From: Clostridia bacterium
GTDB taxonomy: Bacteria > Bacillota > Clostridia > Oscillospirales > Acutalibacteraceae
Assembly: GCA_017403185.1 (NCBI GenBank)
Contig: JAFQON010000043.1
Span: 43,961-107,960 of the forward strand
Reading direction: 5' to 3'
Length of the DNA: 64,000 nt
Position numbers and translations under genes: made by a program. Shown here piece by piece: positions 16,564 to 25,477 of this stretch (positions are counted from its first letter, which is position 1; every line of letters begins with the position of its first letter). Below the pieces are notes generated by a model. The model saw nothing but the letters and a program-made list of their open reading frames with translations, searched no databases and was not told where the DNA came from.

Positions 16564-16564
16564 G

Positions 16565-17122
16565 TTATGTAGTCAGCTTAAAATCACATTTATCCTTGAT
16601 ATTAAACTCTTCGAAATATCGGTTTTCAAAAGGAATCCACTTGTTTACGAAAGCTTTGAGTGCCTCTTCGCCATTTCTGTTTCGGATGCGTTCGAGCTGA
16701 GTTTCGAGGCCTGTTTCAATAAAAATCTTAATCTCGGCAACATCCGGTATTTCGGGGTGAAGCGAGTATGAGCCTTCAATTATAATGTTTTTTTGAGGGT
16801 TGATTGTATGATAGCTTTTAATACGCCCCTCAGAGCAGCTGTAAATGCCGTATTCAAAGCTTTTGCCGCTTCTGATGCCGTTGGCCACTTCGTCGCAAAA
16901 CCTCTCATAATGCACATTACCGCCCGCTTGTGAGAGCCTTTGCTCAGTGCGCATATGAACAGGCAGGAAGAAATCGTCCATATGAATAACCTGAGCATCA
17001 ATTTGCTCTGCAAGGCGGTTTGCAAGTGTGGTTTTGCCCGATGCGCAGCAGCCGTCTATTACAACGGTGATTCTGCCGTTTAAGGATATAATTTCTTTTA
17101 TTGTTTTGATAAGCTTTTCCAT
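16565..17122 (-). CDS. Uridine kinase-like P-loop kinase
   Basis: The 185-residue protein has a P-loop GCCASGKTT (about 25-33), the acceptor motif HMDDFFLP (about 47-54) and a lid-like region RIRNRNG, as in small uridine/cytidine kinase or phosphoribulokinase-like enzymes. IIIEGSYSLHPE matches the family's GVYS-type strand. The start at 17122 is chosen because the longer frame upstream overlaps the sugar symporter gene in another frame and carries no family sequence. Substrate is not certain: nucleoside or a small sugar/vitamin are both possible. Confidence 0.78.
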   Translation of the reverse strand: MEKLIKTIKEIISLNGRITVVIDGCCASGKTTLANRLAEQIDAQVIHMDDFFLPVHMRTEQRLSQAGGNVHYERFCDEVANGIRSGKSFEYGIYSCSEGRIKSYHTINPQKNIIIEGSYSLHPEIPDVAEIKIFIETGLETQLERIRNRNGEEALKAFVNKWIPFENRYFEEFNIKDKCDFKLTT

Positions 17123-17137
17123 ATAACACCAATATTC

Positions 17138-17163
17138 AAGCCCCGACGAAACCGCCGGGGCTT
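17138..17163. terminator. GC-rich hairpin between the symporter and kinase genes
   Basis: AAGCCCCG (17138-17145) pairs with CGGGGCTT (17156-17163). In the minus direction it follows the symporter gene but has no proper T-run, so termination may be partial. Confidence 0.5.
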
Positions 17164-17171
17164 TGTTTATA

Positions 17172-18728
17172 TTATTCTGCTGATGTATCATTGCCTGTCT
17201 GATCGTTAAATTCCTTAACTTCAGCCGCAATAGCTTTTCTTCTTTCGCGAAGCTCAAGATACATTCTGTCTCTCTTTTCGCCCTGAAGGTCATAGAAGAG
17301 CTGGGGAATAACACTGAGAATTCCCGTAACAACGGGGAGAAGTGTGCACATCCAGAAGAGTGCATGGCGTGCCTGCTGGGTCTGATTGCCGCTTGTTGCG
17401 TTGGGGTCATATCCGAACGCCTTGAGGAGAAGGGGCTGAATAATACCCTTGAACACGCCAACCATTTTGGTGATAGTGTTCTTTGCAACACCGATCATAC
17501 TTTCTGAACGGAAGCCGTTCTTCCATTCGCCGTAGTCGATGGCTTCGTTTCTCATCTCTTCGGGAATAACTTTTCTGATGCCCCAGAAGAACATCCATAT
17601 GGTTTCACGAAGCATGAATGCGGGTATCATTACCCAAAGGTTTTCGTAACCTTTCTTGCCGCCAAAGTTAATCAGCTCGCCGGCTGCATAAACGCCGAGC
17701 ATGAGCACGCTGTCAACATGGGAGCCTGCAATCCAAAGAGTCTTGGTTGAGAACTTTGAGCGGGCCCAGGGAACATATGAATAGCTGATAGGTGAAACAA
17801 TTGCGCCGGGGATGCCGACAACTGTTGACATTGACGCAAAGTTAAGAACATTGATATAATAAAGGTTTGTGCCCGAGTTAAGGCTGAATGCGCCGAGGAA
17901 TTCGGAAAGAGTGATAAGAAGAATAGGCTTGTTGTTGATAATTGACTTTATGCCGCTTATTATGCTGGGGCGTTCAATCGTCTGCATAACTCTTTCTTTT
18001 GCCACAAACGCATAGAAGAGTGCGAAGAGACCCGAAACAACCGATGTAATTACGCCGCCTAAAACAAAGAGTTTGTTATAGCCTAACTGATAAGCGGTGT
18101 TGTTAGTGATTTCAAGCACCTTGTTGCCCGGGCTGTTGATGTAAATATCAATCAAAAGACCCATAAGGATTTCGGGAGCCTTCTCAACAAAGCCCGAAAG
18201 AAGGTTTGCCTGGGTTATCAGTCGCGTTCGGTCAATAATGTTTGGCGTTATGGTTGAGGTCATACCCAGACGGACAATTGCGATAAGCGAGCTTGCAAGG
18301 TTTGAAAAAATCTGAAGCAGCAGGTAAGCTGAGAACCTCGGGATGTTTGCACCGATACCCTGAGTGCCGAAGAATAAAGGCAGTGCCCAGAAAATAACGG
18401 AAACAAGAACACCGGGAATGGCGTAAACAACAAGCCAGGGCTTGAACTTGCCCCAACGGGTACGGGTTCTGTCAACAATAGCTGCGAGGAAAAGGTCGTT
18501 GATAATATCCCACACGCCGATAACGCCGTTTGTAAGCGATTGAAGGCCGAGGTCAATCTTGAGGATGTTCATCTTGAAAACATCATCATATTTGCCTATG
18601 TTAAAGCTTTGAGCGATGTCATCAAGTATGTATGCGAAGGTTTCTTTTGAGCCAACATATCGCCTGTCCTTGGGAACTGCGGATTTCGGCTGCTCGTCAA
18701 GAACCTTGGCGGTTGATTCAGATGCCAT
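17172..18728 (-). CDS. GPH-family (MelB-like) glycoside:cation symporter
   Basis: The 518-residue membrane protein shows the GPH/MFS_2 signature WDIINDLFLAAIVDRTRTRWGKFKP after the first helices (about 72-97), and about 12 membrane helices. The family imports disaccharides, pentosides, galactosides or hexuronides with Na+ or H+. An N-terminal cytoplasmic extension of about 45 residues and a charged C-terminal tail are present. AAGGAGAG precedes the ATG. An operator-like palindrome overlaps its promoter. With GH36 alpha-galactosidase two genes upstream, melibiose/raffinose-type sugars are possible substrates, but that is inference. Confidence 0.85.
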   Translation of the reverse strand: MASESTAKVLDEQPKSAVPKDRRYVGSKETFAYILDDIAQSFNIGKYDDVFKMNILKIDLGLQSLTNGVIGVWDIINDLFLAAIVDRTRTRWGKFKPWLVVYAIPGVLVSVIFWALPLFFGTQGIGANIPRFSAYLLLQIFSNLASSLIAIVRLGMTSTITPNIIDRTRLITQANLLSGFVEKAPEILMGLLIDIYINSPGNKVLEITNNTAYQLGYNKLFVLGGVITSVVSGLFALFYAFVAKERVMQTIERPSIISGIKSIINNKPILLITLSEFLGAFSLNSGTNLYYINVLNFASMSTVVGIPGAIVSPISYSYVPWARSKFSTKTLWIAGSHVDSVLMLGVYAAGELINFGGKKGYENLWVMIPAFMLRETIWMFFWGIRKVIPEEMRNEAIDYGEWKNGFRSESMIGVAKNTITKMVGVFKGIIQPLLLKAFGYDPNATSGNQTQQARHALFWMCTLLPVVTGILSVIPQLFYDLQGEKRDRMYLELRERRKAIAAEVKEFNDQTGNDTSAE

Positions 18729-18761
18729 AGAATCTCTCCTTGTCTAAAAATAATATATACT

Positions 18762-18790
18762 ATATTAACACAGTGTTAATGTATTTTCAA
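18762..18790 (-). promoter_or_regulatory. Promoter of the GPH symporter with palindromic operator
   Basis: On the minus strand TTGAAA (18785-18790), 17-nt spacer and TAATAT (18762-18767). The 15-bp palindrome TTAACACAGTGTTAA (18765-18779) overlaps the -10 box and spacer and would block RNA polymerase if bound by a repressor. Confidence 0.65.
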
Positions 18791-18850
18791 TACCACAATA
18801 TTTTTTTATGAAATCTATACAGTAAACAAAGTGAAATTTTGGTTATAAAG

Positions 18851-18886
18851 ACAACAAAAAGGGGCAGGCTTGCAAAACCTGCCCCC
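18851..18886 (-). terminator. Intrinsic terminator after the uracil permease gene
   Basis: Stem GGGGCAGG (18861-18868) / CCTGCCCC (18878-18885); the A-run at 18854-18860 gives the T-run on the minus strand. Confidence 0.85.
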
Positions 18887-18906
18887 TGTGTATTTCAAAA
18901 ATGATA

Positions 18907-20298
18907 TTATACTTTGAAATTAACCGATTTGTCGCCTTTTTCATCCGTGCCGAATTCATAATCCTTGCCGGGGAGAATTGCGTTGAGAATGATGCCGACA
19001 AGTGCGCCTACTGCAAGACCCGAAAGGCTGATTGTAACCGAGCCTACGGGAATCTGGATTGCGCCTGCGTAGTTGATGCCGATTGAAAGAACAAGGATAA
19101 GAGCCGCTATAATAACATTTCTTGTGTTCTCAAAGTTTACCTTGTTTTCAACAACATTGCGCACACCTACTGCCGAAATCATGCCGTAAAGCACGAGTGA
19201 TGCACCGCCGATTGTGGCTGTGGGCATAAGACTTACGAGGGCCGCAAATTTGGGAGAGAATGAGAAAAGCACTGCAAGATATGCCGCAATTCTTACAACC
19301 TTGGGGTCAAAAACCTTTGAAAGCGAAAGAACGCCTGTGTTTTCGCCGTATGTGGTGTTTGCGGGTGCTCCGAAGAGTGAGGCGAGAGTCGTTGCAATAC
19401 CGTCGCCGAGAAGAGTTCTGTGGAGGCCGGGGTCTGCAATATAGTTCCTTTTGCAGGTGGAGCTGATGGCGGATATATCGCCGATATGCTCAACCATGGT
19501 TGCAAGCGAGATAGGCATAATCGTGATGACAGCCGAAACGAGAAGATTTTTGTCAAAATCACTCGAAAGCAAGCCGAAAACAGTATCCTTCATCTGGAAA
19601 GGAAGGCCGACCCATGCTGCGGCTTTGAAGTCTTCAAGCTTTGCGGGGTCAAAGATTTCCATAGAGGTTGTAAGGTCAAGAATAACTGCAATTGCGGATG
19701 AACCGAGAACACCGAGCATAATGGGAATAATTTTAATCATACCCTTGCCGAAAATGTTGCAGATAATGATAATTGCGATTGCAATAACGGCGACAAGCCA
19801 ATTCGATGAACAGTTGCCGATTGCGCTTGATGAAAGAGTGAGTCCTATAGCTATAATGATCGGACCCGTAACGATGGGCGGGAAGAAACGCATAACTTTC
19901 TTTGCACCGAAAATCCTGATGAGACCTGCAAGAGCAAGATAGACAAGGCCTGCGCACGCAACGCCGAAGCAGGCGTAGGGAAGAAGGCTGTAGTCGTGAA
20001 CAGCATTGCCGGCTTCGTCTGCGCCTATCTGAGTTACAGCAGCATATCCGCCGATAAATGCGAATGACGAACCGAGGAATGCAGGAACCTTACCTTTGGT
20101 GACAAGGTGGAAGAAAAGTGTGCCCAAGCCTGCAAAAAGAAGGGTGGCTGAAACGCTCAGACCTGTGAGAGCGGGTACAAGCACGGTTGCGCCGAACATA
20201 GCAAACATATGCTGAAAGCCGAGAAGCCCCATCTGAGGGTAGCCGAGCTGCTTTGCATCATAGATGCCGTCGCCGAGTTCAAATTTTTTCTTTGACAT
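18907..20298 (-). CDS. uraA: Uracil/xanthine permease (NCS2 family)
   Basis: The 463-residue protein has the NCS2 pattern: GFQHMFAMFGATVLVP near the N-terminus, KVPAFLGSSFAFIG (about 68-82), the central VEHIGDISAIS and NTTYGENTGVLSLSKV (about 310-326). About 14 membrane helices are expected. It imports uracil (or a related base) with protons. CAGGAGG precedes the ATG. No PyrR-type attenuator or purine riboswitch is visible in the short upstream region. Confidence 0.9.
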   Translation of the reverse strand: MSKKKFELGDGIYDAKQLGYPQMGLLGFQHMFAMFGATVLVPALTGLSVSATLLFAGLGTLFFHLVTKGKVPAFLGSSFAFIGGYAAVTQIGADEAGNAVHDYSLLPYACFGVACAGLVYLALAGLIRIFGAKKVMRFFPPIVTGPIIIAIGLTLSSSAIGNCSSNWLVAVIAIAIIIICNIFGKGMIKIIPIMLGVLGSSAIAVILDLTTSMEIFDPAKLEDFKAAAWVGLPFQMKDTVFGLLSSDFDKNLLVSAVITIMPISLATMVEHIGDISAISSTCKRNYIADPGLHRTLLGDGIATTLASLFGAPANTTYGENTGVLSLSKVFDPKVVRIAAYLAVLFSFSPKFAALVSLMPTATIGGASLVLYGMISAVGVRNVVENKVNFENTRNVIIAALILVLSIGINYAGAIQIPVGSVTISLSGLAVGALVGIILNAILPGKDYEFGTDEKGDKSVNFKV

Positions 20299-20328
20299 TT
20301 CTTTAACCTCCTGAGTTTCTTTAGTATA

Positions 20329-20357
20329 AAATTACCATATTATGAACGGTTTGTAAA
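20329..20357 (-). promoter_or_regulatory. Probable promoter of the uracil permease gene
   Basis: Minus strand TTTACA (20352-20357), 17-nt spacer, TAATTT (20329-20334). Confidence 0.4.
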
Positions 20358-20370
20358 TAGCTTTCTGTTA

Positions 20371-20410
20371 AAAATATCCCGAAACCGACAATATTTTGCC
20401 TGTTTCGGGA
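20371..20410 (-). terminator. Intrinsic terminator after the GH36 gene
   Basis: Stem TCCCGAAAC (20377-20385) / GTTTCGGGA (20402-20410) with a T-rich exit on the minus strand. Confidence 0.75.
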
Positions 20411-20415
20411 TTCGG

Positions 20416-22554
20416 TTATTCTGTTGCTTCAAAAAGAACAAGCTCCGATGACATTGAGGCGGTGATTGAAACGGGGATGCCGTGCAAAAGGATTTCAAAG
20501 CCCTTTGCGGTATATGATGCGCCGCTGTTGTCAAGCGTGATTTTATAGCTTGTTCCGGCATTTATGCCCTTGGGGATGAAATTCAAAGAGCTGCTTCGGG
20601 CATTCGGCAGGGTGAATATTGCGGCAGCGCCCTTTTTGCAATCGGGAGATGCAGCTTCAAGAATATAAAAATCATCTTTCAGCAACCCCGATTCGGGAGT
20701 GTGATGATATATTTTCGATTCGGGCAGAAACGGGCGGATAAAATTTTTGTAAATTTCAACGCTGTGCCTTATAAACTCTGCCTGAGCGGGGCTTTCGGGA
20801 AGTGCTGCAGGTGAAATAACATTGAGCGACATATGTGTGAGCATGGTGTTTCTCATCTGCATATCTATAGTGCCGTGCTCATGGCAGCCCATGCCGGCAA
20901 AAAGCCTGTCAACTCTTTCAGGCGGCAGAGCCATGGTCATTCCGTTTGTGACCGTGAGTGAGCGTGGGGCTCTCTGACAGTCCGAAACCCATGTGTGATT
21001 GAAATTTTTCATCATTCCGAGGTCCGTGCGTCCGCCGCCGCCTGCGCAGTTTTCGAAAATAACATTCGGAAAACGCTTTTTAAGGTTTCTGTACATCTTG
21101 TAAACTGCGGAATGATGACGGATTGATGCACACTCGGCAATTCCCGTGCCTGCATCACGCATCGTGAAATAATCACGGAAGGAAACATTGTGGTCAACCC
21201 GCAGAAGGTCAAGATTGTATTCTTCAATAATTCTTGCAAGCTCGTTTTCAGCCCATCCTGCGGCTTCGGGTATGCTTAAGTCGGCAAGATTTTCGCTTTG
21301 AGTGCCGAGAATTGTTTTTGAGCGCCACTCGGGATGCTCTTCAAATATTTTTGATTTTCTGCCGAGGTTTTCGATGTCGACCCACAAACCGAATTTCATT
21401 CCAATCGAATGGCAGTAATCGGATAATTCCGCAATTCCGTCGGGGTAGCGGTCAGGATTGGGGATGTTCATTCCGTTATAGTTTCCCCATTCTGTTTCTT
21501 TATCGGGCGGGCACTCCCAGCCTGCATCAACGATGAAAACTTCACCGCCCAAACCGGCAAGGCGTTTTGCAAAAATCTTTGAAGTTTCAACCGACATATC
21601 GTGCTCAGCGCCCATTCCGGCGCCTACAAGGCATTCTGCGGGTGATGCTTCGGGCATATCAAGCACCGATTTGCGTATATGAGCGTGCATTTCATTTATC
21701 GCATCGTCAAGCCCGCCTGCGATAACTCCCATGTGAACTTCGGGAGAAATAAAAGTGCCGTAAGGCTCAATGACGGTTAAGGGCTTGTGGGATGTGATTT
21801 CAGCCTTAAAGGAAAGGCGGCTGTCATTTCTTTCGAGGTCGGTGTGATGATCAACCGAAAAGCTGCAGCCCGCACTCCAACCGATTTGCGAAAAATACAT
21901 TACCCCTGTGAGGTTGTTGCGAATAAAAATCAGCGGGTGACGGAAACGGTCCCTGCCGAAGCGGCATTTGACAGTAAGCTCGTCGGGCGTAAGGTCATTC
22001 CACTCGAATTCTCCTTCTCTGCCCCATCTGTCGCTGTTGAAATAGCCTGCAGAATAGATTTTACCGATGCTTATTTCATTGGTGTAGTGAGAGCGGTCGG
22101 TTTTTTCAAGCCCTCCCGAAAGCAGAGAAAGCCTGCTGAGATTTAAGGGCTTGTCAGAAAGATTTTCAATTTCAATATATCGGGTAAACATCTGAGTGCC
22201 GTCAAGGGTGGTGTGAATTTTTATTTTGACCGGTTTGATACCGCTTTTAAGAGTTGTTACGGCTTCAATTTTATTTTCATTTTGCAGTGTTTCAAAATTT
22301 TCAAGCTCAAGGCCGTAATCGACGCATTGACCGTCAAGCTCGATGTTGAAGGCTGACGGTTCATGAAAATCAACGGGATTCAGCCTTGTGGGGAAATTTG
22401 AAAGCACATTGAGCGGGTAGCCTGCCGAGTTATAGCCTGAGGACACAAGCACACCGCCGAAAAGTGTTTCTTCATAAACGGCAAGTCCGCTTCTGTAGCA
22501 AAAAACGGGGTTTTCACCCTGCTGATAATTTACATCAAAACAGTTCTGTTTCAT
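20416..22554 (-). CDS. Glycoside hydrolase family 36 alpha-galactosidase-like enzyme
   Basis: The 712-residue protein has the GH36 order: beta-supersandwich (about 1-300), TIM barrel (about 310-620) and C-terminal beta domain. The barrel shows FIVDAGWECP, MKFGLWVDIE, nucleophile D454 in LLRVDHN, the family's FENCAGGGGRTDLGM and acid/base D525 in WVSDCQRAP. RVDHN in place of the usual KWDMN and SDCQRAP in place of SDNTD-type sequence place it in a divergent GH36 group. It has no signal peptide. Expected role: release of alpha-galactose from melibiose/raffinose-type sugars or glycolipids; the altered motif makes specificity uncertain. Confidence 0.87.
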   Translation of the reverse strand: MKQNCFDVNYQQGENPVFCYRSGLAVYEETLFGGVLVSSGYNSAGYPLNVLSNFPTRLNPVDFHEPSAFNIELDGQCVDYGLELENFETLQNENKIEAVTTLKSGIKPVKIKIHTTLDGTQMFTRYIEIENLSDKPLNLSRLSLLSGGLEKTDRSHYTNEISIGKIYSAGYFNSDRWGREGEFEWNDLTPDELTVKCRFGRDRFRHPLIFIRNNLTGVMYFSQIGWSAGCSFSVDHHTDLERNDSRLSFKAEITSHKPLTVIEPYGTFISPEVHMGVIAGGLDDAINEMHAHIRKSVLDMPEASPAECLVGAGMGAEHDMSVETSKIFAKRLAGLGGEVFIVDAGWECPPDKETEWGNYNGMNIPNPDRYPDGIAELSDYCHSIGMKFGLWVDIENLGRKSKIFEEHPEWRSKTILGTQSENLADLSIPEAAGWAENELARIIEEYNLDLLRVDHNVSFRDYFTMRDAGTGIAECASIRHHSAVYKMYRNLKKRFPNVIFENCAGGGGRTDLGMMKNFNHTWVSDCQRAPRSLTVTNGMTMALPPERVDRLFAGMGCHEHGTIDMQMRNTMLTHMSLNVISPAALPESPAQAEFIRHSVEIYKNFIRPFLPESKIYHHTPESGLLKDDFYILEAASPDCKKGAAAIFTLPNARSSSLNFIPKGINAGTSYKITLDNSGASYTAKGFEILLHGIPVSITASMSSELVLFEATE

Positions 22555-22615
22555 AGCATTTGCCCTTTTCGGTTGTATTTTATCTTCATTTTAATTGCAT
22601 TGCTCTGCTTTGTCA

Positions 22616-22646
22616 ACAAAAAACTCCTTTGCCTGAGCAAAGGAGC
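22616..22646 (-). terminator. Intrinsic terminator after the E2-like gene
   Basis: Stem CTCCTTTGC (22624-22632) / GCAAAGGAG (22637-22645) with a 4-nt loop and a T6 run on the minus strand. Confidence 0.88.
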
Positions 22647-22659
22647 TTTCCTGCCGTAT

Positions 22660-23574
22660 TTACCAATTATACATCTGTTCGGGGTTTTTGAAGATTTCCT
22701 CAAGTCTTCTGACAAACGGTGCAACATCGCCGAAGTCAACCGCTCTGTGGTCAAAGACAAGGCTGATGGGCATTTCCTGACCCACAACTATGATATCATT
22801 GCCGTTTTCATCCTGTTTTACAACGGGCTTTTTGATTGCAGAGCCAATGCAAACAACAAAAATCTGCGGAGGAATAATTGAGAGAAGAGCTGCATGACCG
22901 GGGATTCCTCTTGTTATTGAGCCGATGTTTGAAATCGTAACGGTACCCTGCTTGATGTCATAAGCGGTAAGTCTGTCCGTTTCAGGGATTGAATAATACT
23001 CCTTTTTGGCTTTGCCTGAGAGAGTTTTGATTTTGTATTTGCCTGTTTTTGCGCCGATAAGGCGGAGAATAGCCTGCTTGATTTTGCCTTTTTTGAGCTT
23101 GTCTATTGTATCATTGAATGAAACCGAGAACATAACCTCGGTAAGGTCGGTGTTGCCGATTTTTCTGCTTACATCGGCAATGTATTCCGTGAGCTCAACG
23201 AGGCTTTTGTTGCCGATATCGTGAAGATTGATTGTCATCATCTCACCGTTGGGCAGAATCCATGTCATGCCTGCGTGAATTTCATCCCATTCGGTTATTT
23301 CGCCCCTTACAAGCTTGCGGTTAAAGTCGATATGTGCGTTAAGCTGGGGGGCAGCCTTGAATGCTTCGGTGAGAGCCTTGAGCATAATGGTGTTAACCGT
23401 AATCTTAACGGGGAATTTGCCAGAGTCGTTAAGCTCTTTAACTACCCTTAAAAAATCAGATACTTCGGGCTCATAAACATATGAAATATGTGGGATGGTT
23501 TCCCAGCTTTCGGAAGTCATGTTTGCAACGATTTTACGCTGAATACCGAAATGTGTTACTTTTGTGGCTTTCAT
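22660..23574 (-). CDS. Free-standing 2-oxoacid dehydrogenase E2-like acyltransferase domain
   Basis: The 304-residue protein matches the catalytic domain of dihydrolipoamide acyltransferases (chloramphenicol acetyltransferase fold): NTIMLKALTEAFKAAPQLNAH, then GTVTISNIGSI and the active-site stretch SLVFDHRAVDFGDV, where H and D of HxxxDG are kept and G is F. The lipoyl and subunit-binding domains of true E2 are absent, and no E1/E3 genes are nearby, so it is not part of an ordinary complex. The AGGAGG 7 nt upstream fixes the start at 23574; the longer TTG-initiated frame would contain the ribosome site. Confidence 0.8.
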   Translation of the reverse strand: MKATKVTHFGIQRKIVANMTSESWETIPHISYVYEPEVSDFLRVVKELNDSGKFPVKITVNTIMLKALTEAFKAAPQLNAHIDFNRKLVRGEITEWDEIHAGMTWILPNGEMMTINLHDIGNKSLVELTEYIADVSRKIGNTDLTEVMFSVSFNDTIDKLKKGKIKQAILRLIGAKTGKYKIKTLSGKAKKEYYSIPETDRLTAYDIKQGTVTISNIGSITRGIPGHAALLSIIPPQIFVVCIGSAIKKPVVKQDENGNDIIVVGQEMPISLVFDHRAVDFGDVAPFVRRLEEIFKNPEQMYNW

Positions 23575-23690
23575 AGGTAATCCTCCTGTAAATTTCAAAT
23601 CACAATAATTTTATCATGTTACACGAAAAATATTATTCCAAAATAGAAAATTAGAATTATTTAACAATCAATATTATCTGTTCGTGACTG

Positions 23691-23719
23691 TTTACAAAGG
23701 TGATAGATTATGGTAAAAT
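23691..23719 (+). promoter_or_regulatory. Promoter of the ABC exporter pair
   Basis: TTTACA (23691-23696), 17-nt spacer, TAAAAT (23714-23719), 36 nt before the start. Confidence 0.6.
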
Positions 23720-23755
23720 ATATATTCAAAATTTTCTTCGGAAGGTTATCTGCTT

Positions 23756-25477
23756 ATGAAAAAACTGTTGAAATATCTTAAAGGAAGCCGAGCACAGTGT
23801 GTTCTTGCACCGCTTTTTAAAATGCTCGAAGCGATTCTTGAACTTTTTGTTCCTATCGTTGTTGCGAGAGTAATTGACACGGGCATTGCAAACGGTGATA
23901 CGGGCTATGTTGTCAGAATGTGTGCTCTGCTTGTGCTTCTGGGCGCGGTGGGTCTTGCCTTTTCGCTTACGGCTCAATTTTTTGCGGCAAAGGCATCCGT
24001 GGATTTTGTCAAAAGACTTAAACACGCTGTGTTTGCGCACATAGGCAGGTTTTCTTATGAAAAGGTTGATGCCTCAGGCACCGCAACTCTCATTACCCGC
24101 ATGACCGGCGATATGGACAGTGTGCAGAACGGCTTGAATTTAACGCTCCGTCTGCTTCTGCGCTCACCCTTTGTGGTTATCGGTGCTATGATAATGGCGT
24201 TTACCGTTGATGCAAAAGCTGCTGTTGTATTTGCGGTTGTTATCCCTCTTCTTTCAATTGTTGTTTTCGGAATAATGATTATCAGCATTCCGCTTTATAA
24301 AAAAGTGCGCCTTGCGCTTGATAAAGTGCTTTGCACGGCAAGAGAAAGCCTCACGGGTGCAAGAGTTATCCGTGCATTCTGCAAGGAGGATGAGCAGGTT
24401 GATGAATTCAGGGAGCGCAATGATGCTCTTACCGCAATTCAGGAATATACGGGCAGAATATCGGCGCTTCTCAATCCGGTTACTTGTGTAATCATCAATA
24501 TAGGTATTGCGGTGCTTATTTACAAAGGTGCAATCAGGGTTGAGGCGGGCTTGCTCACACAAGGGGCAGTTGTTGCGCTCTATAACTATATGTCACAAAT
24601 TCTTGTAGAGCTTGTGAAATTTGCAAGCCTTATTATAAGTATCACAAAATCCGTTGCCTGTGCGGGCAGAATAAGTGCAGTGCTTGACACTGATGCAGAA
24701 TATGACGGCGAAAGCAACGAAGCAGACGAAAAAAGTGAAAACATCGTTGAATTCCGCAATGTTTCGTTTGCGTATTCGGGCGCAGGTGACAAATCTCTTG
24801 AAAACATATCTTTTGCAGTAAAAAGAGGCGAAACCGTCGGAATCATCGGTTCGACCGGTTCGGGCAAAACAACGCTCGTTAATCTTATACCCGCATTCTA
24901 TCGGGCAAGCGGCGGAGAAGTGCTTGTGAGCGGCGTGGATGTCAACAAGCTTTCGCTCGAGAAATTGCGCTCAAAGATTGCTGTTGTGCCTCAGAAATCC
25001 GTGCTTTTCAAAGGCACAATCCGTGAGAATATGTTTTGGGGCAAGGAAGATGCAACCGATGAGGAGATTATGAAGGCGCTTGAAATTGCTCAGGCAAAGG
25101 ATTTTGTTATGAAAAAAGACGGCGGTCTTGATGCTTGCGTTGAGCAGGGGGGCAGAAACTTCTCGGGCGGTCAGCGGCAAAGGCTTGCCGTTGCAAGAGC
25201 AGTGATAAAGGATGCCGATATTCTTATTCTTGACGACAGCTCAAGTGCTCTGGACTACGCAACAGATGCCGCAATGAGAAGGGCAATCGCTGCAAATCAG
25301 GGCGAAAAATCGGTGTTTATCGTATCGCAACGCACCTCGTCAATTATGCACGCCGACAAAATAATTGTTCTTGATGACGGTCACGCAGAAATCGGCACTC
25401 ATGAAGAGCTTCTCAAAAACAACGCTGTTTACAGAGAAATTCATCTCTCACAGTTTGACGGGGAGGAGAGTGCGTGA
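23756..25477 (+). CDS. ABC exporter half-transporter with degenerate ATP-hydrolysis residues
   Basis: The 573-residue protein has a six-helix transmembrane domain (about 15-310) fused to an ATPase. Walker A GSTGSGKTT begins at about 365 and the signature FSGGQRQR at 469. The residue after the Walker B aspartate is D494 rather than the catalytic Glu, and the switch histidine is replaced by Q525 in VSQRTSS. These changes are typical of the non-catalytic-site-forming partner of heterodimeric exporters (BmrC/LmrC type). The next gene supplies the partner, with TGATG overlap. Likely function: export of drugs, lipids or peptides; substrate not predictable. Confidence 0.9.
   Translation: MKKLLKYLKGSRAQCVLAPLFKMLEAILELFVPIVVARVIDTGIANGDTGYVVRMCALLVLLGAVGLAFSLTAQFFAAKASVDFVKRLKHAVFAHIGRFSYEKVDASGTATLITRMTGDMDSVQNGLNLTLRLLLRSPFVVIGAMIMAFTVDAKAAVVFAVVIPLLSIVVFGIMIISIPLYKKVRLALDKVLCTARESLTGARVIRAFCKEDEQVDEFRERNDALTAIQEYTGRISALLNPVTCVIINIGIAVLIYKGAIRVEAGLLTQGAVVALYNYMSQILVELVKFASLIISITKSVACAGRISAVLDTDAEYDGESNEADEKSENIVEFRNVSFAYSGAGDKSLENISFAVKRGETVGIIGSTGSGKTTLVNLIPAFYRASGGEVLVSGVDVNKLSLEKLRSKIAVVPQKSVLFKGTIRENMFWGKEDATDEEIMKALEIAQAKDFVMKKDGGLDACVEQGGRNFSGGQRQRLAVARAVIKDADILILDDSSSALDYATDAAMRRAIAANQGEKSVFIVSQRTSSIMHADKIIVLDDGHAEIGTHEELLKNNAVYREIHLSQFDGEESA

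Noticed and set aside
20299-20345. PyrR attenuator or purine riboswitch before uraA
   Set aside because: The leader is too short and shows no conserved element or terminator hairpin.
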